Below, piece by piece: positions 8,580 to 19,565 of a stretch of DNA of 64,000 bases. The notes beneath the pieces are model-generated. The model was not told the DNA's origin. It saw only the letters and a program-made list of their open reading frames with translations, and made no database searches. Every line of letters starts with the position of its first letter. Positions within the stretch are counted from its first letter, which is position 1. The translations under genes were made by a program, and so were the position numbers. The DNA comes from Streptomyces sp. NBC_00490 (GTDB lineage Bacteria; Actinomycetota; Actinomycetes; Streptomycetales; Streptomycetaceae): contig NZ_CP107869.1 in assembly GCF_036013645.1 (NCBI RefSeq), positions 7,750,001-7,814,000 on the forward strand, written 5' to 3'.

Positions 8580-9131
8580 GTGACGTCGTCCTTCGAGTTC
8601 AACACGTACCCCGCGCGGCTCTCCGACGCGGAGCGTGACAAGGCGCTGAGCGTGCTCCGTGACGGCGTCGCGATGGGCCGGCTCTCGCACGACACGTTCA
8701 TCCGGCGCATGGAGCTGGCGCTCGCCGCCCGCCGCTCGGACGAACTCGCGGCGCTCACCGCCGACTTGCCCTCGGAAGGGCGCTTCTCCCGGCTGGTGTT
8801 CGGCTCCGTGGAGGCGGTCTCCGGCTTCACCCAGCGGCTGCGCCGTGCCTGGCAGGCCGAGCGGCTGCCCAAACTGCTGCTGCCGCACCCCGGCAACGGA
8901 TACCCGCTGCGGATCGGCCGCGACCCCGCCAACGGACTGAGGCTGACCCACGAGACGGTGTCCCGGGTGCACGCCGAGCTGAGCCGCCAGGGCGGCATGT
9001 GGGTGCTGCGGGACCTCGGTTCGACCAACGGCACGACGGTGAACGGGCGGCGTGTCATCGGGGCCGCCGTGGTCCGTGAGGGCGATCAGATCGGCTTCGG
9101 GCGGATGTGGTTCCGGCTCTCCGCCGACTGA
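8580..9131 (+). CDS. DUF1707 and FHA domain protein
   Basis: The protein has 183 residues from GTG 8580. An upstream extension to 8466 is Cys/Arg-rich and unlike the family. The N-terminal DUF1707 (about 10-60) contains RLSDAERDKALSVLRD and the Asp-Glu rich helix RRSDELAALTADLP. The C-terminal FHA domain (about 100-180) has the phosphothreonine-binding signature residues GRD, SRVHAEL and LGSTNGTTVNG. FHA domains read phospho-Thr marks, so this protein is a likely downstream target of a Ser/Thr kinase. It is divergent from treZ across 185 bp. The kinase partner is unknown. Confidence 0.9.
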   Translation: MTSSFEFNTYPARLSDAERDKALSVLRDGVAMGRLSHDTFIRRMELALAARRSDELAALTADLPSEGRFSRLVFGSVEAVSGFTQRLRRAWQAERLPKLLLPHPGNGYPLRIGRDPANGLRLTHETVSRVHAELSRQGGMWVLRDLGSTNGTTVNGRRVIGAAVVREGDQIGFGRMWFRLSAD

Positions 9132-9221
9132 GCCGGGGCGTCCGTGAACTGAGCCGAACCTTAGCTCTGGCCTGGGGTTTACGTGCTGTCGAGGGCTCAG
9201 ATCCCTTTGCCGACCGCGGTG

Positions 9222-9250
9222 TTGACGTACCCCACAAGTCGTGACTCACT
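9222..9250 (+). promoter_or_regulatory. Candidate promoter of first M14 carboxypeptidase gene
   Basis: TTGACG (9222-9227) is followed after 17 bp by CTCACT (9245-9250). The -10 is weak. If it is real, transcription starts near 9257, downstream of the in-frame GTG at 9251. That favours the CTG start at 9308. Confidence 0.35.
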
Positions 9251-9307
9251 GTGCGTACACCATGCACATCAGGTGAACCGACGGCACCACATTCGTGGAG
9301 GTGTGCC

Positions 9308-10657
9308 CTGCCGCCACTCCTCCGCTACCCGACCGTCGACGAGCTGGGCGCCCGGGCGTCCGCACTCGTCGCCCGCCACCCCGGCGACGCCAGACTCCGC
9401 ACGGTCGGCATGTCCCGCGCGGGCACACCACTGTGGCTGCTGTCCGTCGGCCACGGCACCCGCCAGGCCCTCGTGGTCGCCGGCCCGCACGCCAACGAAC
9501 CCGTGGGCGGCGGCACCGTCCTGCGGCTCGCCGAACGCGCCCTCGCCGACCCCCTGCTCACCGAGGGCGCCGACGCCACCTGGAACCTGCTGCTCAGCCT
9601 CGACCCCGACGGTCTGCGCCGCAACGAGGGCTGGCTGCACGGCCCCTACACCCTCGGCCGGCACTTCCGGAACTTCTTCCGGCCCGGTTTCCTGGAACAG
9701 CCCGAATGGCTGCCCGACGGTGCCGACGCCGTCACGCTGCCGGAGACCCGCGCCCTGCTCGACGTCCAGGACGAGCTCCGGCCCTTCCTCCAGTGCTCCC
9801 TGCACGGCGTCGACGTGGGCGGCGGCTTCGTCGAGCTGACCCATGACCTGCCGGGCCTCGCGGGCCGCGTCGCCCACCACGCGGCCCGTCTCGGCATCCC
9901 GCGCGAACTCGGCCCGTACGACACCCTGTACTGGCCGGTCCTCGGGCCCGCCGTCTTCCGTATCCCGCCGCCGCGCCGGGGCGACCTGGCCGCCGCCATC
10001 ACCGAGGCCGCCGTCGAGTCGACCTGGTACCACCCGCACCGGTACGGCACCGTGACCGCGATCGTCGAGGCACCCATGTGGGGCGTGACCGCCGTCGAGG
10101 ACGGCACCCCGCCCCTGGACGCGGCCGCCGTACTGCGCGGCGTCAGCCGCACCCTGCGCCTCGACACCCAGCGCCTGGCGCGCCTCTACGCGCGCGTCCG
10201 CCCGTTCGTCACCGCCGCCCCGGACGCGGAGCGCCTGCTCGCACCGGTCGACGACTATTTACTGGTCTGCCCCGGCATCGCGGACTCCTGGGACCCCGAT
10301 GTCGACGACGGCTCCCATCCGCTGCCGCCCCTCAGCACCGCCCACCTGGCCGCCCTGCGGATCTCCGGCCGCCGTCTGACGCTGCGCACCGCGGGCCTGC
10401 TGCACCAGCTCGTGAGGGCCGCCGGGACCGATCCGGTCGACGCCCTGCCCGAGCTGGACCGCCTCATCGACGAGTGGTGCGCCGACTACCGCGACGGCTG
10501 CGGGGCACGCTGGATCCCCGTCCAGCGCCAGGTGGAGTACCAGGCGCGGGTGGTGCAGACCGTGTTCGAACTGGCCGGGCGGCACACGCGCGTGGGCTCC
10601 CGTTCGGGTGAGCCGGGGTGGGGATCCGAGGCCCCCGTGCCGATGCATCGGGAATGA
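9308..10657 (+). CDS. M14 family zinc carboxypeptidase (TTA codon; probable CTG start)
   Basis: I place the start at CTG 9308 because GGAGGTG (9297-9303) lies 6 nt upstream. The resulting N-terminus (LPPLLRYPTVDEL) matches its paralogue at 11104-12354. The alternative is GTG 9251, which adds 19 unlikely residues and has no ribosome-binding site. Zinc ligands are His and Glu in PHANEP, then His in SLHGVDVGG; the general-base Glu is in VTAIVEAPMW. No signal peptide is seen. Codon 10259-10261 is TTA, so translation should need the bldA leucyl-tRNA. The stop overlaps the SSI gene start by ATGA. Confidence 0.88.
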   Translation: MPPLLRYPTVDELGARASALVARHPGDARLRTVGMSRAGTPLWLLSVGHGTRQALVVAGPHANEPVGGGTVLRLAERALADPLLTEGADATWNLLLSLDPDGLRRNEGWLHGPYTLGRHFRNFFRPGFLEQPEWLPDGADAVTLPETRALLDVQDELRPFLQCSLHGVDVGGGFVELTHDLPGLAGRVAHHAARLGIPRELGPYDTLYWPVLGPAVFRIPPPRRGDLAAAITEAAVESTWYHPHRYGTVTAIVEAPMWGVTAVEDGTPPLDAAAVLRGVSRTLRLDTQRLARLYARVRPFVTAAPDAERLLAPVDDYLLVCPGIADSWDPDVDDGSHPLPPLSTAHLAALRISGRRLTLRTAGLLHQLVRAAGTDPVDALPELDRLIDEWCADYRDGCGARWIPVQRQVEYQARVVQTVFELAGRHTRVGSRSGEPGWGSEAPVPMHRE

Positions 10658-11082
10658 AGAACTGCACCGCATCGAAGGCGGTACGAGGCACCCTGCTCGC
10701 CGCGGCCGCCCTGCTCGTCGCCACCACGGCCCCCGCGCAGGCGGCGCCCGAGGACGTCCGCACCGACAACTGGCTCTACCTCACGGTCACCAAGGGCGAC
10801 GCCCGGTCCAGCGACACGCGCGGCACCCTGCTGCTGTGCGACCCGCCCCAGGGCCACGCGAAAGCGGCCGAGGCCTGCGCGGAACTGGAGGCGGTGACCG
10901 GTGACCTCGCCGCCCTCCCGGCGAAGCACACCTACTGCCCGATGCACTACGCCCCGGTGACCGCACGCGCGCAGGGGCAGTGGAACGGGCGGCCGGTCGA
11001 GTACGCGCAGACCTTCTCCAACGGCTGTGTGATGGCCGGGCGGACCGGATCGGTGTTCGCGCTCGACGGCCTCGCCACCTGA
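10654..11082 (+). CDS. SSI-type subtilisin inhibitor, secreted
   Basis: The protein has 142 residues from ATG 10654. The start overlaps the upstream M14 stop (ATGA), so translational coupling is likely. A Sec signal peptide (about 1-32, with LLAAAALLVATTAPAQA and cleavage near AQA-AP) precedes the Streptomyces subtilisin inhibitor domain. Four cysteines form the usual two disulfides (CDPP, EACAEL, YCPMHY, NGCVM). By alignment the reactive-site loop YCPMHYAP gives P1 Met and P1' His. The FSNGC block is also typical. It inhibits secreted subtilisin-like proteases outside the cell. Confidence 0.93.
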   Translation: MKNCTASKAVRGTLLAAAALLVATTAPAQAAPEDVRTDNWLYLTVTKGDARSSDTRGTLLLCDPPQGHAKAAEACAELEAVTGDLAALPAKHTYCPMHYAPVTARAQGQWNGRPVEYAQTFSNGCVMAGRTGSVFALDGLAT

Positions 11083-11103
11083 GTGGGCCGGTGGCGGCGG
11101 GGC

Positions 11104-12354
11104 TCAGACGCCCCTCGCGCGCGCGTGGATCGCCGCCGCCACCACCGTGCGGGACTGGTGCTCGATCTGATGCTCCAACGGCACCCAGCGGGCCCGGAAA
11201 CGGTCCGCGAAGGCCTCGCTCCAGGACGCCACCAACCGTTCCAGACGGGGCGCCGCGCGGTCGTCGTGCTCCAGCAGCACCCGCAGCAGCATCGACGCCG
11301 CCCGCAGCGGCAGCCGACGCGCGAACGCGTCCACGCTGCCCACGTACGCGCGCGTGTTGTCGGCGGGCGGGGTGTGCATCCAGTCCGCGGCCAGCCCCGG
11401 CACCAGCTCCAGGCCCCACCGGGAAGCCCGCAGCAGCGGCCCCTCGACCTCCGGCAGCCGCGGCGCGGCATCGGCGAGCACCCGCTCCACCTGCCGCGTG
11501 TCCCGCAGCAGCCGCCCCGCCAGGCGTCGCAGCGCGACGGCCGGGGCCGGATGCGGTGCCGGGTCGTCGACCAGGTCGCTCGCCCACATCGGCACCTCGA
11601 CGATCGCCGTCAGCCCCCCGTAGCGGTGCGCGTGGTACCAGGTGCTGTTGCGCGCGTCGTCCGGCATGCTCGGGTACGCCGCCCCCGCGCCCGGCGCCGG
11701 CATCACATGCACCCCGGGCCCTGACGCGGGCCAGCCCGCGGCGTCCGAGGCGCCCCGCTCCACCGGGATGTTCAGCTCCGCCGCGGACTTGGCGAACGGC
11801 TCCGCGAGACCCGGGATGTCCTTCGTCAGCTGCACCCAGCTGCCGCCCAGGTCGGTGCCGTGCAGGGTCACCTGGAGGTAGGGGCGCAACTCGTCGATGA
11901 CGCCGGTCAGGGCCCGGGTCTCCGGTGGCAGCCGGTCCGGCGGCAGCACCGCCGGGGACCACTCCGGCTGCTCGTGACCGGCGGGCCGGAAGAAGCCGAG
12001 GTGGTAGTCGAACAGGCTGCGCGGCGCGGGCGTGCGGTGCAGGCTCGCCCCGTCGGGGTCCGCGCACAGCAGGAAGTGCCAGGACGTCTCGAACCGCAAC
12101 TCCCTTTCGTTCAGCACCCGTTCGGCGACGTCGAGGAGGGTCGCACCGCCGGTCGGCTCGTTGGAGTGGGCGCCGGCGACGACGAGCACGGCCCGCCGGG
12201 CACGGCCAACGGACAGCAGATGCAGAGGTCTGCCGGCCCGGGACCGGCCGACCTCGCGCAGGGTGCAGAGAGCGGGGCTGCGAGCGGCCAACGCCCGTGC
12301 GGACGTAAGGATTTCGGTCACTGTGGGGTAGCGCAGCTCCGGCAGGAGACTCAC
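11104..12354 (-). CDS. M14 family zinc carboxypeptidase, paralogue of 9308-10657
   Basis: The protein has about 416 residues from GTG 12354 (alternative GTG 12363). A promoter at 12387-12415 lies inside the longest open frame (start 12396), which rules that start out. Zinc ligands are His and Glu in GAHSNEPTGG and His in LHGTDLGGSW; the general-base Glu is in TAIVEVPMWA. It shares its layout and many segments with the other M14 protein (RYPTV, RTLL-type core, RARWVP-LEHQIEHQSRTV tail), so the pair arose by duplication. They flank the SSI gene in convergent orientation, with only 21 bp between this stop and the SSI stop. The substrate is unknown. Confidence 0.9.
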   Translation of the reverse strand: MSLLPELRYPTVTEILTSARALAARSPALCTLREVGRSRAGRPLHLLSVGRARRAVLVVAGAHSNEPTGGATLLDVAERVLNERELRFETSWHFLLCADPDGASLHRTPAPRSLFDYHLGFFRPAGHEQPEWSPAVLPPDRLPPETRALTGVIDELRPYLQVTLHGTDLGGSWVQLTKDIPGLAEPFAKSAAELNIPVERGASDAAGWPASGPGVHVMPAPGAGAAYPSMPDDARNSTWYHAHRYGGLTAIVEVPMWASDLVDDPAPHPAPAVALRRLAGRLLRDTRQVERVLADAAPRLPEVEGPLLRASRWGLELVPGLAADWMHTPPADNTRAYVGSVDAFARRLPLRAASMLLRVLLEHDDRAAPRLERLVASWSEAFADRFRARWVPLEHQIEHQSRTVVAAAIHARARGV

Positions 12355-12386
12355 CCCCGACACATCCGCCCGGCTTCGCAATCCGC

Positions 12387-12415
12387 AGTACCCCACGCCC
12401 TCTGTGAAGTGTCAA
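12387..12415 (-). promoter_or_regulatory. Sigma70-like promoter of second M14 gene
   Basis: On the minus strand, TTGACA (12415-12410) is followed by 17 bp and then GGTACT (12392-12387). Transcription would start near 12380, leaving a leader of about 25 nt before GTG 12354. Confidence 0.55.
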
Positions 12416-12682
12416 GCGCGCAACGGGGGAGCCTCCAGGGGGCGCCCGGATGCATTTACCGCCAGGGGTAAGGGCCGTTGGTGCCAGCGGGGGTGCCGGG
12501 GCGCGGGTGGGCCGGTTCCGGTGGCCGTTCACGGTGCGGCCGAGCGCGCGCCGCCGCCGGTCACCGCGCGCCGGCCGCCCGGCCCGGGCTCCGGGAGCGC
12601 ACGCGGTCACGAGCCGGTGGGCGGGCCGAGCGACGGCGTACGGCGAAGACGCCCACGCCCGAGGTGAGTTCGCGGATACGAC
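12416..12682. other. GC-rich intergenic stretch without a recognisable gene
   Basis: The 267 bp between the M14 promoter and the treY stop hold only Arg/Pro-rich shadow frames. I see no convincing terminator, repeat or RNA. Confidence 0.5.
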
Positions 12683-15043
12683 TCAGCCGCGGTCCCCTTC
12701 CACCCGCTCCAGCAACGCCACCGGCAGCCCTTCGAAGAGCTCCGCCACGCGCACGTGCCCCGTGAACTCCCGACCCTCGGACAGGACATCGGCCCATCGA
12801 CCCGGTGGCAGCGGCAACCGGGTCTCGCGCCAGCCGCCCTCCTCCGCCAGCCGCAGCGACAGCCGGGTCACGGCGGTGACGACATCCCCGGAGCGGGCGA
12901 ACGCCAGGCAGTGGGCCGCCGCCGGGCCCTCGGCCGTCAGCGGGGCGTACGTCGCCGAGTCGCCGAACGCGGCGGGGCGCCGGGCGCGCAGATGCAGCGC
13001 CGCCGCGGTGAGCGCGCCCTTCTCGCCGGGCTCCTCGGGCGGGAACCGCACGGGCCGGCGGTTGTCCGGATCCACCAGGGCCCGGTACTCGGCCTCCGTC
13101 CCCTGGTAGATGTCGGGCACCCCCGGCATGGTCAGATGGAGCAGCGCCGTGCCGAGCATGTTCGCCCGGACGGACGGCTCCAGCGCGCTCCGGAAGGCGG
13201 CCACGTGCTCGCCCGGCGCCCCGGACGGCCCCGCCGCGACAAAGGCCGCCACCGCCTCCTCGTACGGCGGCTCCTGCTCCGTCCAGCTCGTGAACAGCCC
13301 GGCCTCGCGCACATGCTTCAGCAGCGCCTGCTGCACCCGCTCCGCGTCCGCCGGGCCGAGCCCGAACACCGTCTGCCAGGCCGCCCACGCCACCTGCGCG
13401 TCCGGCACCCCCTCGCCGGTGCGCGTCACCTCGGCCAGGACGTCGGCCCAGCGCTGCGGGCACTCGGTGAGCACGGCCAGCGCGGCCCGTACGTCGGCGC
13501 TGCGCTTGGTGTCGTGCGTCGACACGACCGTGCCGGTCGCCGGCCAGTCGCGCTGCACGCGCGCGCAGTACGCGTGGAAGTCGTCCGGGGACACCGCGGG
13601 TGCGCCCGGGTTCCCGCCCACCTCCGTCGCCGACAGCAGTGGTACATAGCGGTAGAACGCCGTGTCCTCCACGGACTTGGCCCGCAGCGCCGACGAGGTC
13701 TGCGCGAACCTGGTCCCGAACTCCACGTGCTCGGGCCCCTCACCCGCCCGCCCCAGCACCAGATCACGGACCACGTCCACCGCGCCTGCCTCCTCGGGCA
13801 CCACGAACGCCTGCCGGGCCTCCTCCGCGGCCTCCTCGGTGACGACGGAGGCCGCGTCGACGGAGCCGTAGGGCCGGTAGACCTCCATGCGGACCAGCAG
13901 TTCCTGCAGCGCGGTGCGCAGCGCCCACGGCGCGCGGTCGCGCAGCGCGGGCTCCGGGGACGTGGCGCACAGCCGGACCGCCACCCGGGTCAGCCGCTCG
14001 GTCTCGGCGGCCAGCTCGTGCGCGAGCACCTTGTACGCCGCCCGCCGCACCGTGGCCTGCCAGTCTCCGCCCCGGTCCGTCTGCGGGGCCGCGAACCGCC
14101 GGTACTGGCCGAGGAGTTCGCCGAACCCGGCCGGGTCCGTGAGCACGCCGTCGATGTGCCGCAGGGCGTCGTACCCGGTGGTGCCCGCGACCGGCCAGGC
14201 CGCCGGCAGCGGCTCGCCGTCCGCCAGGATCTTCTCCACCACCGTCCAGCGGCCGCCGGTCGCCTCGTGCAGCCTGCGCAGATACGCGTCGGGGTCGGCG
14301 AGACCGTCGGGGTGGTCGATCCGCAGCCCGTCGACGACGCCCTCGTGGAGCAGCTGGAGGATCTTGGCGTGGGTGGCCTCGAACACCTCCGGGTCCTCCA
14401 CCCGCACCCCGATGAGCTCCGAGATGCTGAAGAAACGCCGGTAGTTGAGCTCGGTACGGGCCAGCCGCCACCACGCCGGGCGGTACCACTGCGCGTCCAG
14501 GAGCCGCGGCAGCGGCAGTTCCCCGGTGCCCTCGCGCAACGGGAAGACGTGGTCGTGGTAGCGCAGGACGTCGCCGTCGACCCGCAGGTCACCGATGACC
14601 GAGCCGAGCGGACCTCCCAGGACCGGCAGCAGCACCTGTCCGCCCTGGGCCTCCCAGTCGATGTCGAACCATCGCGCGTACGGCGACTTGGGGCCCTCCC
14701 TGAGCACCTCCCACAGGGCCCGGTTGTGGCGCGGGGCCATGGCCATGTGGTTCGGCACGATGTCCACGACCAGGCCGAGTCCGTGCTTCCGCGCGGTGCC
14801 TGCGAGCGCGCGCAGCCCCTCCTCGCCGCCCAGTTCGGCCCGCACGCGCGCGTGGTCGACGACGTCGTAGCCGTGCGCGGAGCCGGGGACCGCCTCCAGG
14901 ACGGGGGACAGGTGCAGATGCGAGACGCCGAGCGCGGCCAGGTAGGGCACGGCGGCCGCCGCGGCGTCGAAGGGGAACTCGGGCTGGAGCTGGAGCCGGT
15001 ATGTGGCGGTGGGCACCACCGGGTCGGGTCGCTCAGGTGTCAT
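12683..15043 (-). CDS. treY: Malto-oligosyltrehalose synthase
   Basis: The protein has 786 residues. It isomerises the reducing-end alpha-1,4 bond of maltodextrins to alpha-1,1, giving maltooligosyl-trehalose for TreZ. The GH13 features include ATYRLQLQPEFPFDAA at the N-terminus and HGYDVVDHARV. Others are VVDIVPNHMA, the nucleophile region DGLRIDHPDGLADP, the acid/base region TVVEKIL, and SAEDTAFYRY-like KSVEDTAFYRYV with the STHDTKRSADVRAR-like block. It is cytosolic. It is separated from treZ by the M14/SSI genes, and it is divergent from the MFS gene. Confidence 0.95.
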   Translation of the reverse strand: MTPERPDPVVPTATYRLQLQPEFPFDAAAAAVPYLAALGVSHLHLSPVLEAVPGSAHGYDVVDHARVRAELGGEEGLRALAGTARKHGLGLVVDIVPNHMAMAPRHNRALWEVLREGPKSPYARWFDIDWEAQGGQVLLPVLGGPLGSVIGDLRVDGDVLRYHDHVFPLREGTGELPLPRLLDAQWYRPAWWRLARTELNYRRFFSISELIGVRVEDPEVFEATHAKILQLLHEGVVDGLRIDHPDGLADPDAYLRRLHEATGGRWTVVEKILADGEPLPAAWPVAGTTGYDALRHIDGVLTDPAGFGELLGQYRRFAAPQTDRGGDWQATVRRAAYKVLAHELAAETERLTRVAVRLCATSPEPALRDRAPWALRTALQELLVRMEVYRPYGSVDAASVVTEEAAEEARQAFVVPEEAGAVDVVRDLVLGRAGEGPEHVEFGTRFAQTSSALRAKSVEDTAFYRYVPLLSATEVGGNPGAPAVSPDDFHAYCARVQRDWPATGTVVSTHDTKRSADVRAALAVLTECPQRWADVLAEVTRTGEGVPDAQVAWAAWQTVFGLGPADAERVQQALLKHVREAGLFTSWTEQEPPYEEAVAAFVAAGPSGAPGEHVAAFRSALEPSVRANMLGTALLHLTMPGVPDIYQGTEAEYRALVDPDNRRPVRFPPEEPGEKGALTAAALHLRARRPAAFGDSATYAPLTAEGPAAAHCLAFARSGDVVTAVTRLSLRLAEEGGWRETRLPLPPGRWADVLSEGREFTGHVRVAELFEGLPVALLERVEGDRG

Positions 15044-15112
15044 GCAAACCTACGTACCCGCCCCACCGTCTTTCGTGTCATCGGTCCGTGCACGTCCCCC
15101 CGCGCGCGTGGC

Positions 15113-15118
15113 TACCTT
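15113..15118 (+). promoter_or_regulatory. -10 element (TACCTT), probably leaderless mRNA
   Basis: TACCTT ends 6 nt before ATG 15125 of the MFS gene, with no Shine-Dalgarno. Start codon and transcription start should nearly coincide. Confidence 0.5.
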
Positions 15119-15124
15119 CGAGCG

Positions 15125-16386
15125 ATGGGAACCATGGGACGCGCCTACCGCGAGGTCATCGGCCTGACCGGGCCGCTGCTGCCGGTCGTGTCCTTCCTGG
15201 GCCGACTGCCGACGGCGACCATCCAGTTCGGCAGCGTGCTGCTCGTCGCCCGCACCAGCGGCTCGCTGAGCGCCGCGGGGCTGACCGGCGGTGCGCTGGC
15301 GCTCGGCCAGGTGGCCTGCGGGCCGCTGGTGGGCCGGCTCGCCGACCGGCACGGTCAGCGGACGGTCGTGCTCGTCTTCTCCCTCGTCAACGCCCTGGCG
15401 ATCGCGGCGCTGGTCGCCGGAGCGCTGAGCGGCCTGCCCACGCCGCTCCTCGCGGTCCTCGGCGCGACGGCGGGTGCGACCGTGCCGCAGATCGGCCCCC
15501 TGGCCCGGGCCCGCCTGATCGCCCTGGCCCGCCGCGCGGACGCCCCCGACACCACGGTCGCCACCGCCCTGTCCTTCGAGAGCACCCTGGACGAGATCTC
15601 CTTCGTCCTCGGGCCCGCCCTGGTCGGCCTCGCCGCGGTCCTGGCCCACCCGGCCCACGCGCTGGGCGCCGCCGCGCTGTCGGTGGCCGTGTGCGGGACC
15701 GGCTTCGCACTGCATCCGACGGCGGCGCGAGAGGCCGCCCCCGCAGCCACGTCACCCACCCCCGCCGTCCGTCCCCGCGTCCCCCGCTCCGTCCACGCCC
15801 TGCGCGCCGCCCTCGCCCTCCAGGGCGCCATGTTCGGCGCCTGCCAGGCCGGCATCACCGCGCTCACCGAACGCCTCGGACAGCCCGACCAGGCGGGGCT
15901 CGTCTACGCCGCCATGGGAGTGATGAGCGCCGTCGCGGGCCTGTCCATGGCCGCCGTACCCGCGCGGGTCCCGCTCGCGACACGCTGGCGGACGGCCACC
16001 GCGGCGGCCTTCGCACTCTCCCTGCCCCTGCTGTGGACGGACGGCCTGGTCGCCCTCTACGCGGTCGTCACCGTCCTCGGTGTCGCCTACGCCCCGCACC
16101 TCATCACGGTGTTCGGGCTCACCGAGCGAGCGGTGCCACCGACGCGGCTCGCCGAGGCGATGGCCTTCGCGACGAGCGCCCTGGTCGGCGGCCAGGCCCT
16201 CGCGATCGCCGGCACGGGGCGACTCGCCGAGTCGTACGGCCCGGCGGCGGCGTTCGGCGCGGCGAGCGTGGCGGCCGCGCTCGCCTGCGCGATCGCGCTG
16301 ACGGCGAGGCCGACGCCGTACGTCCGGGACGCCGGCAGCACGCTCCACGCGCGCGTGCCCACCGGCGGTCCCCGGACGGGCGGCTT

Positions 16387-16390
<4 letters not shown>
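15125..16390 (+). CDS. MFS transporter
   Basis: The protein has 421 residues and about 12 predicted transmembrane segments. The motif-A-like loop GPLVGRLADRHGQRTV between segments 2 and 3 marks the major facilitator superfamily. Start ATG 15125 is supported by the -10 box 6 nt upstream; ATG 15134 is an alternative. It is divergent from treY across 81 bp and overlaps the convergent glgX gene by 4 bp at its end. The substrate is not predictable. The position between treY and glgX is suggestive of a sugar-related role but proves nothing. Confidence 0.88.
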
Positions 16391-18504
<2,114 letters not shown>

Positions 18505-18684
18505 GGATACGACTCTTTCAGCTCGTGCCCGCCGCCGGGGCGCCTTGACCACGAGTCTCCCCGAAAGTGATGGAACCACCCCTGACTTACGCCCCTCTTA
18601 CCGATCGACCGGTGCATACGTGGTGTGCACAGACCTGTGGGGCAATCACATACTCCCGTGACCAGGGGGAGCAGGGGGAAAGAC

Positions 18685-19509
18685 GTGCGCGAAATAGTGC
18701 GCCGCCACCTTGGCAAGGTGGTGGCCGGTGCGGCCATCGCGGTGGCCTCGACCGCCGTGATGGTCGGAATCACCCTGCCGGGCACGGCCGGGGCCGACGA
18801 AACGGGGGGCACCAAGGGGGGCGGCCAGGCGGCCGCCGGGCAGCAGCAGGACCAGGAGGCACAGGGTTCGGCCGGCGCGCCGGGCGTCGTCGAGGAAGCC
18901 CCCGCCGAGGGTGACAAGGGCACGGGCCGCGACCCGCTGACCGACGACGAGATGGAACGGGTCGCGAAACTCGCCCTCAACCGGCAGCTGTTCAACGCCA
19001 GTGAGGACGTCGACGGGGACCGCGGCCCGCAGCAGCTCGGCATCGACCTCGCCGACCCCGAGACGAGCGAGCTGGACGACCCGGACGCGCCGCGCCGCGC
19101 CGACGTGACGTTCTACGACTACAAGGACGACACCCTCGTCACCCGGACCGTCAATCTCGACACCGGCAAGGTCGAGGGGACCTCCACCAGCCACGGCGTA
19201 CAGCCGCCGCTGAGCCGGGCCGAGACGGCCGAGGCGGCCCGGCTACTGCTCGCCGACCCGCTGTCCGCGGGGCTGAAGGGCGACTTCAAGGACGCCACCG
19301 GCAAGGAGCTCACCTCGCCGGACCAGCTCCAGCTGAACAGCATGGTCTTCCGGGCGAACCCGGGGGTCCGGCCCGCCGCGCTCACCGCCTGCGGCGAGCA
19401 CCGCTGCGCGACGCTGACCCCGAAGGTCAGGAACGGACCGTGGATCGACACCCGGGACCTGGTCATCGACCTGAGCACCCGCAAGGTCGTCGAGATCGTC
19501 CGCGGCTGA
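18685..19509 (+). CDS. Secreted protein resembling copper amine oxidase N2/N3 domains
   Basis: The protein has 274 residues from GTG 18685, preceded by AGGGGGAAA. A signal peptide (about 1-37, AGAAIAVASTAVMVGITLPG) and a Gly/Gln-rich linker are followed by a domain with RRADVTFYDYKDDTLVTRTV, DLDTGKVEG-like NLDTGKVEG, and HGVQPPLSRAETAEAARLLL. These segments recall the N2/N3 domains of copper amine oxidases (RRA-x-VxLYD, DLxxGKV, GVQPPL). The next gene, 56 bp downstream, encodes only the catalytic domain of such an enzyme. My reading is that the two genes make a split amine oxidase. I recognise no catalytic residues here. Confidence 0.78.
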   Translation: MREIVRRHLGKVVAGAAIAVASTAVMVGITLPGTAGADETGGTKGGGQAAAGQQQDQEAQGSAGAPGVVEEAPAEGDKGTGRDPLTDDEMERVAKLALNRQLFNASEDVDGDRGPQQLGIDLADPETSELDDPDAPRRADVTFYDYKDDTLVTRTVNLDTGKVEGTSTSHGVQPPLSRAETAEAARLLLADPLSAGLKGDFKDATGKELTSPDQLQLNSMVFRANPGVRPAALTACGEHRCATLTPKVRNGPWIDTRDLVIDLSTRKVVEIVRG

Positions 19510-19565
19510 ACCGCCCGCCCGTCGACTTTTCCCCTTCGTACCTCCTGTAAGGGAGTCATTTCTTC

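Noticed and set aside
12404..12667. An 87-codon ORF in the gap upstream of the second M14 gene
   Set aside because: Its composition is Arg/Gly/Pro-rich, it overlaps the M14 promoter and has no ribosome-binding site or homologue that I recognise.
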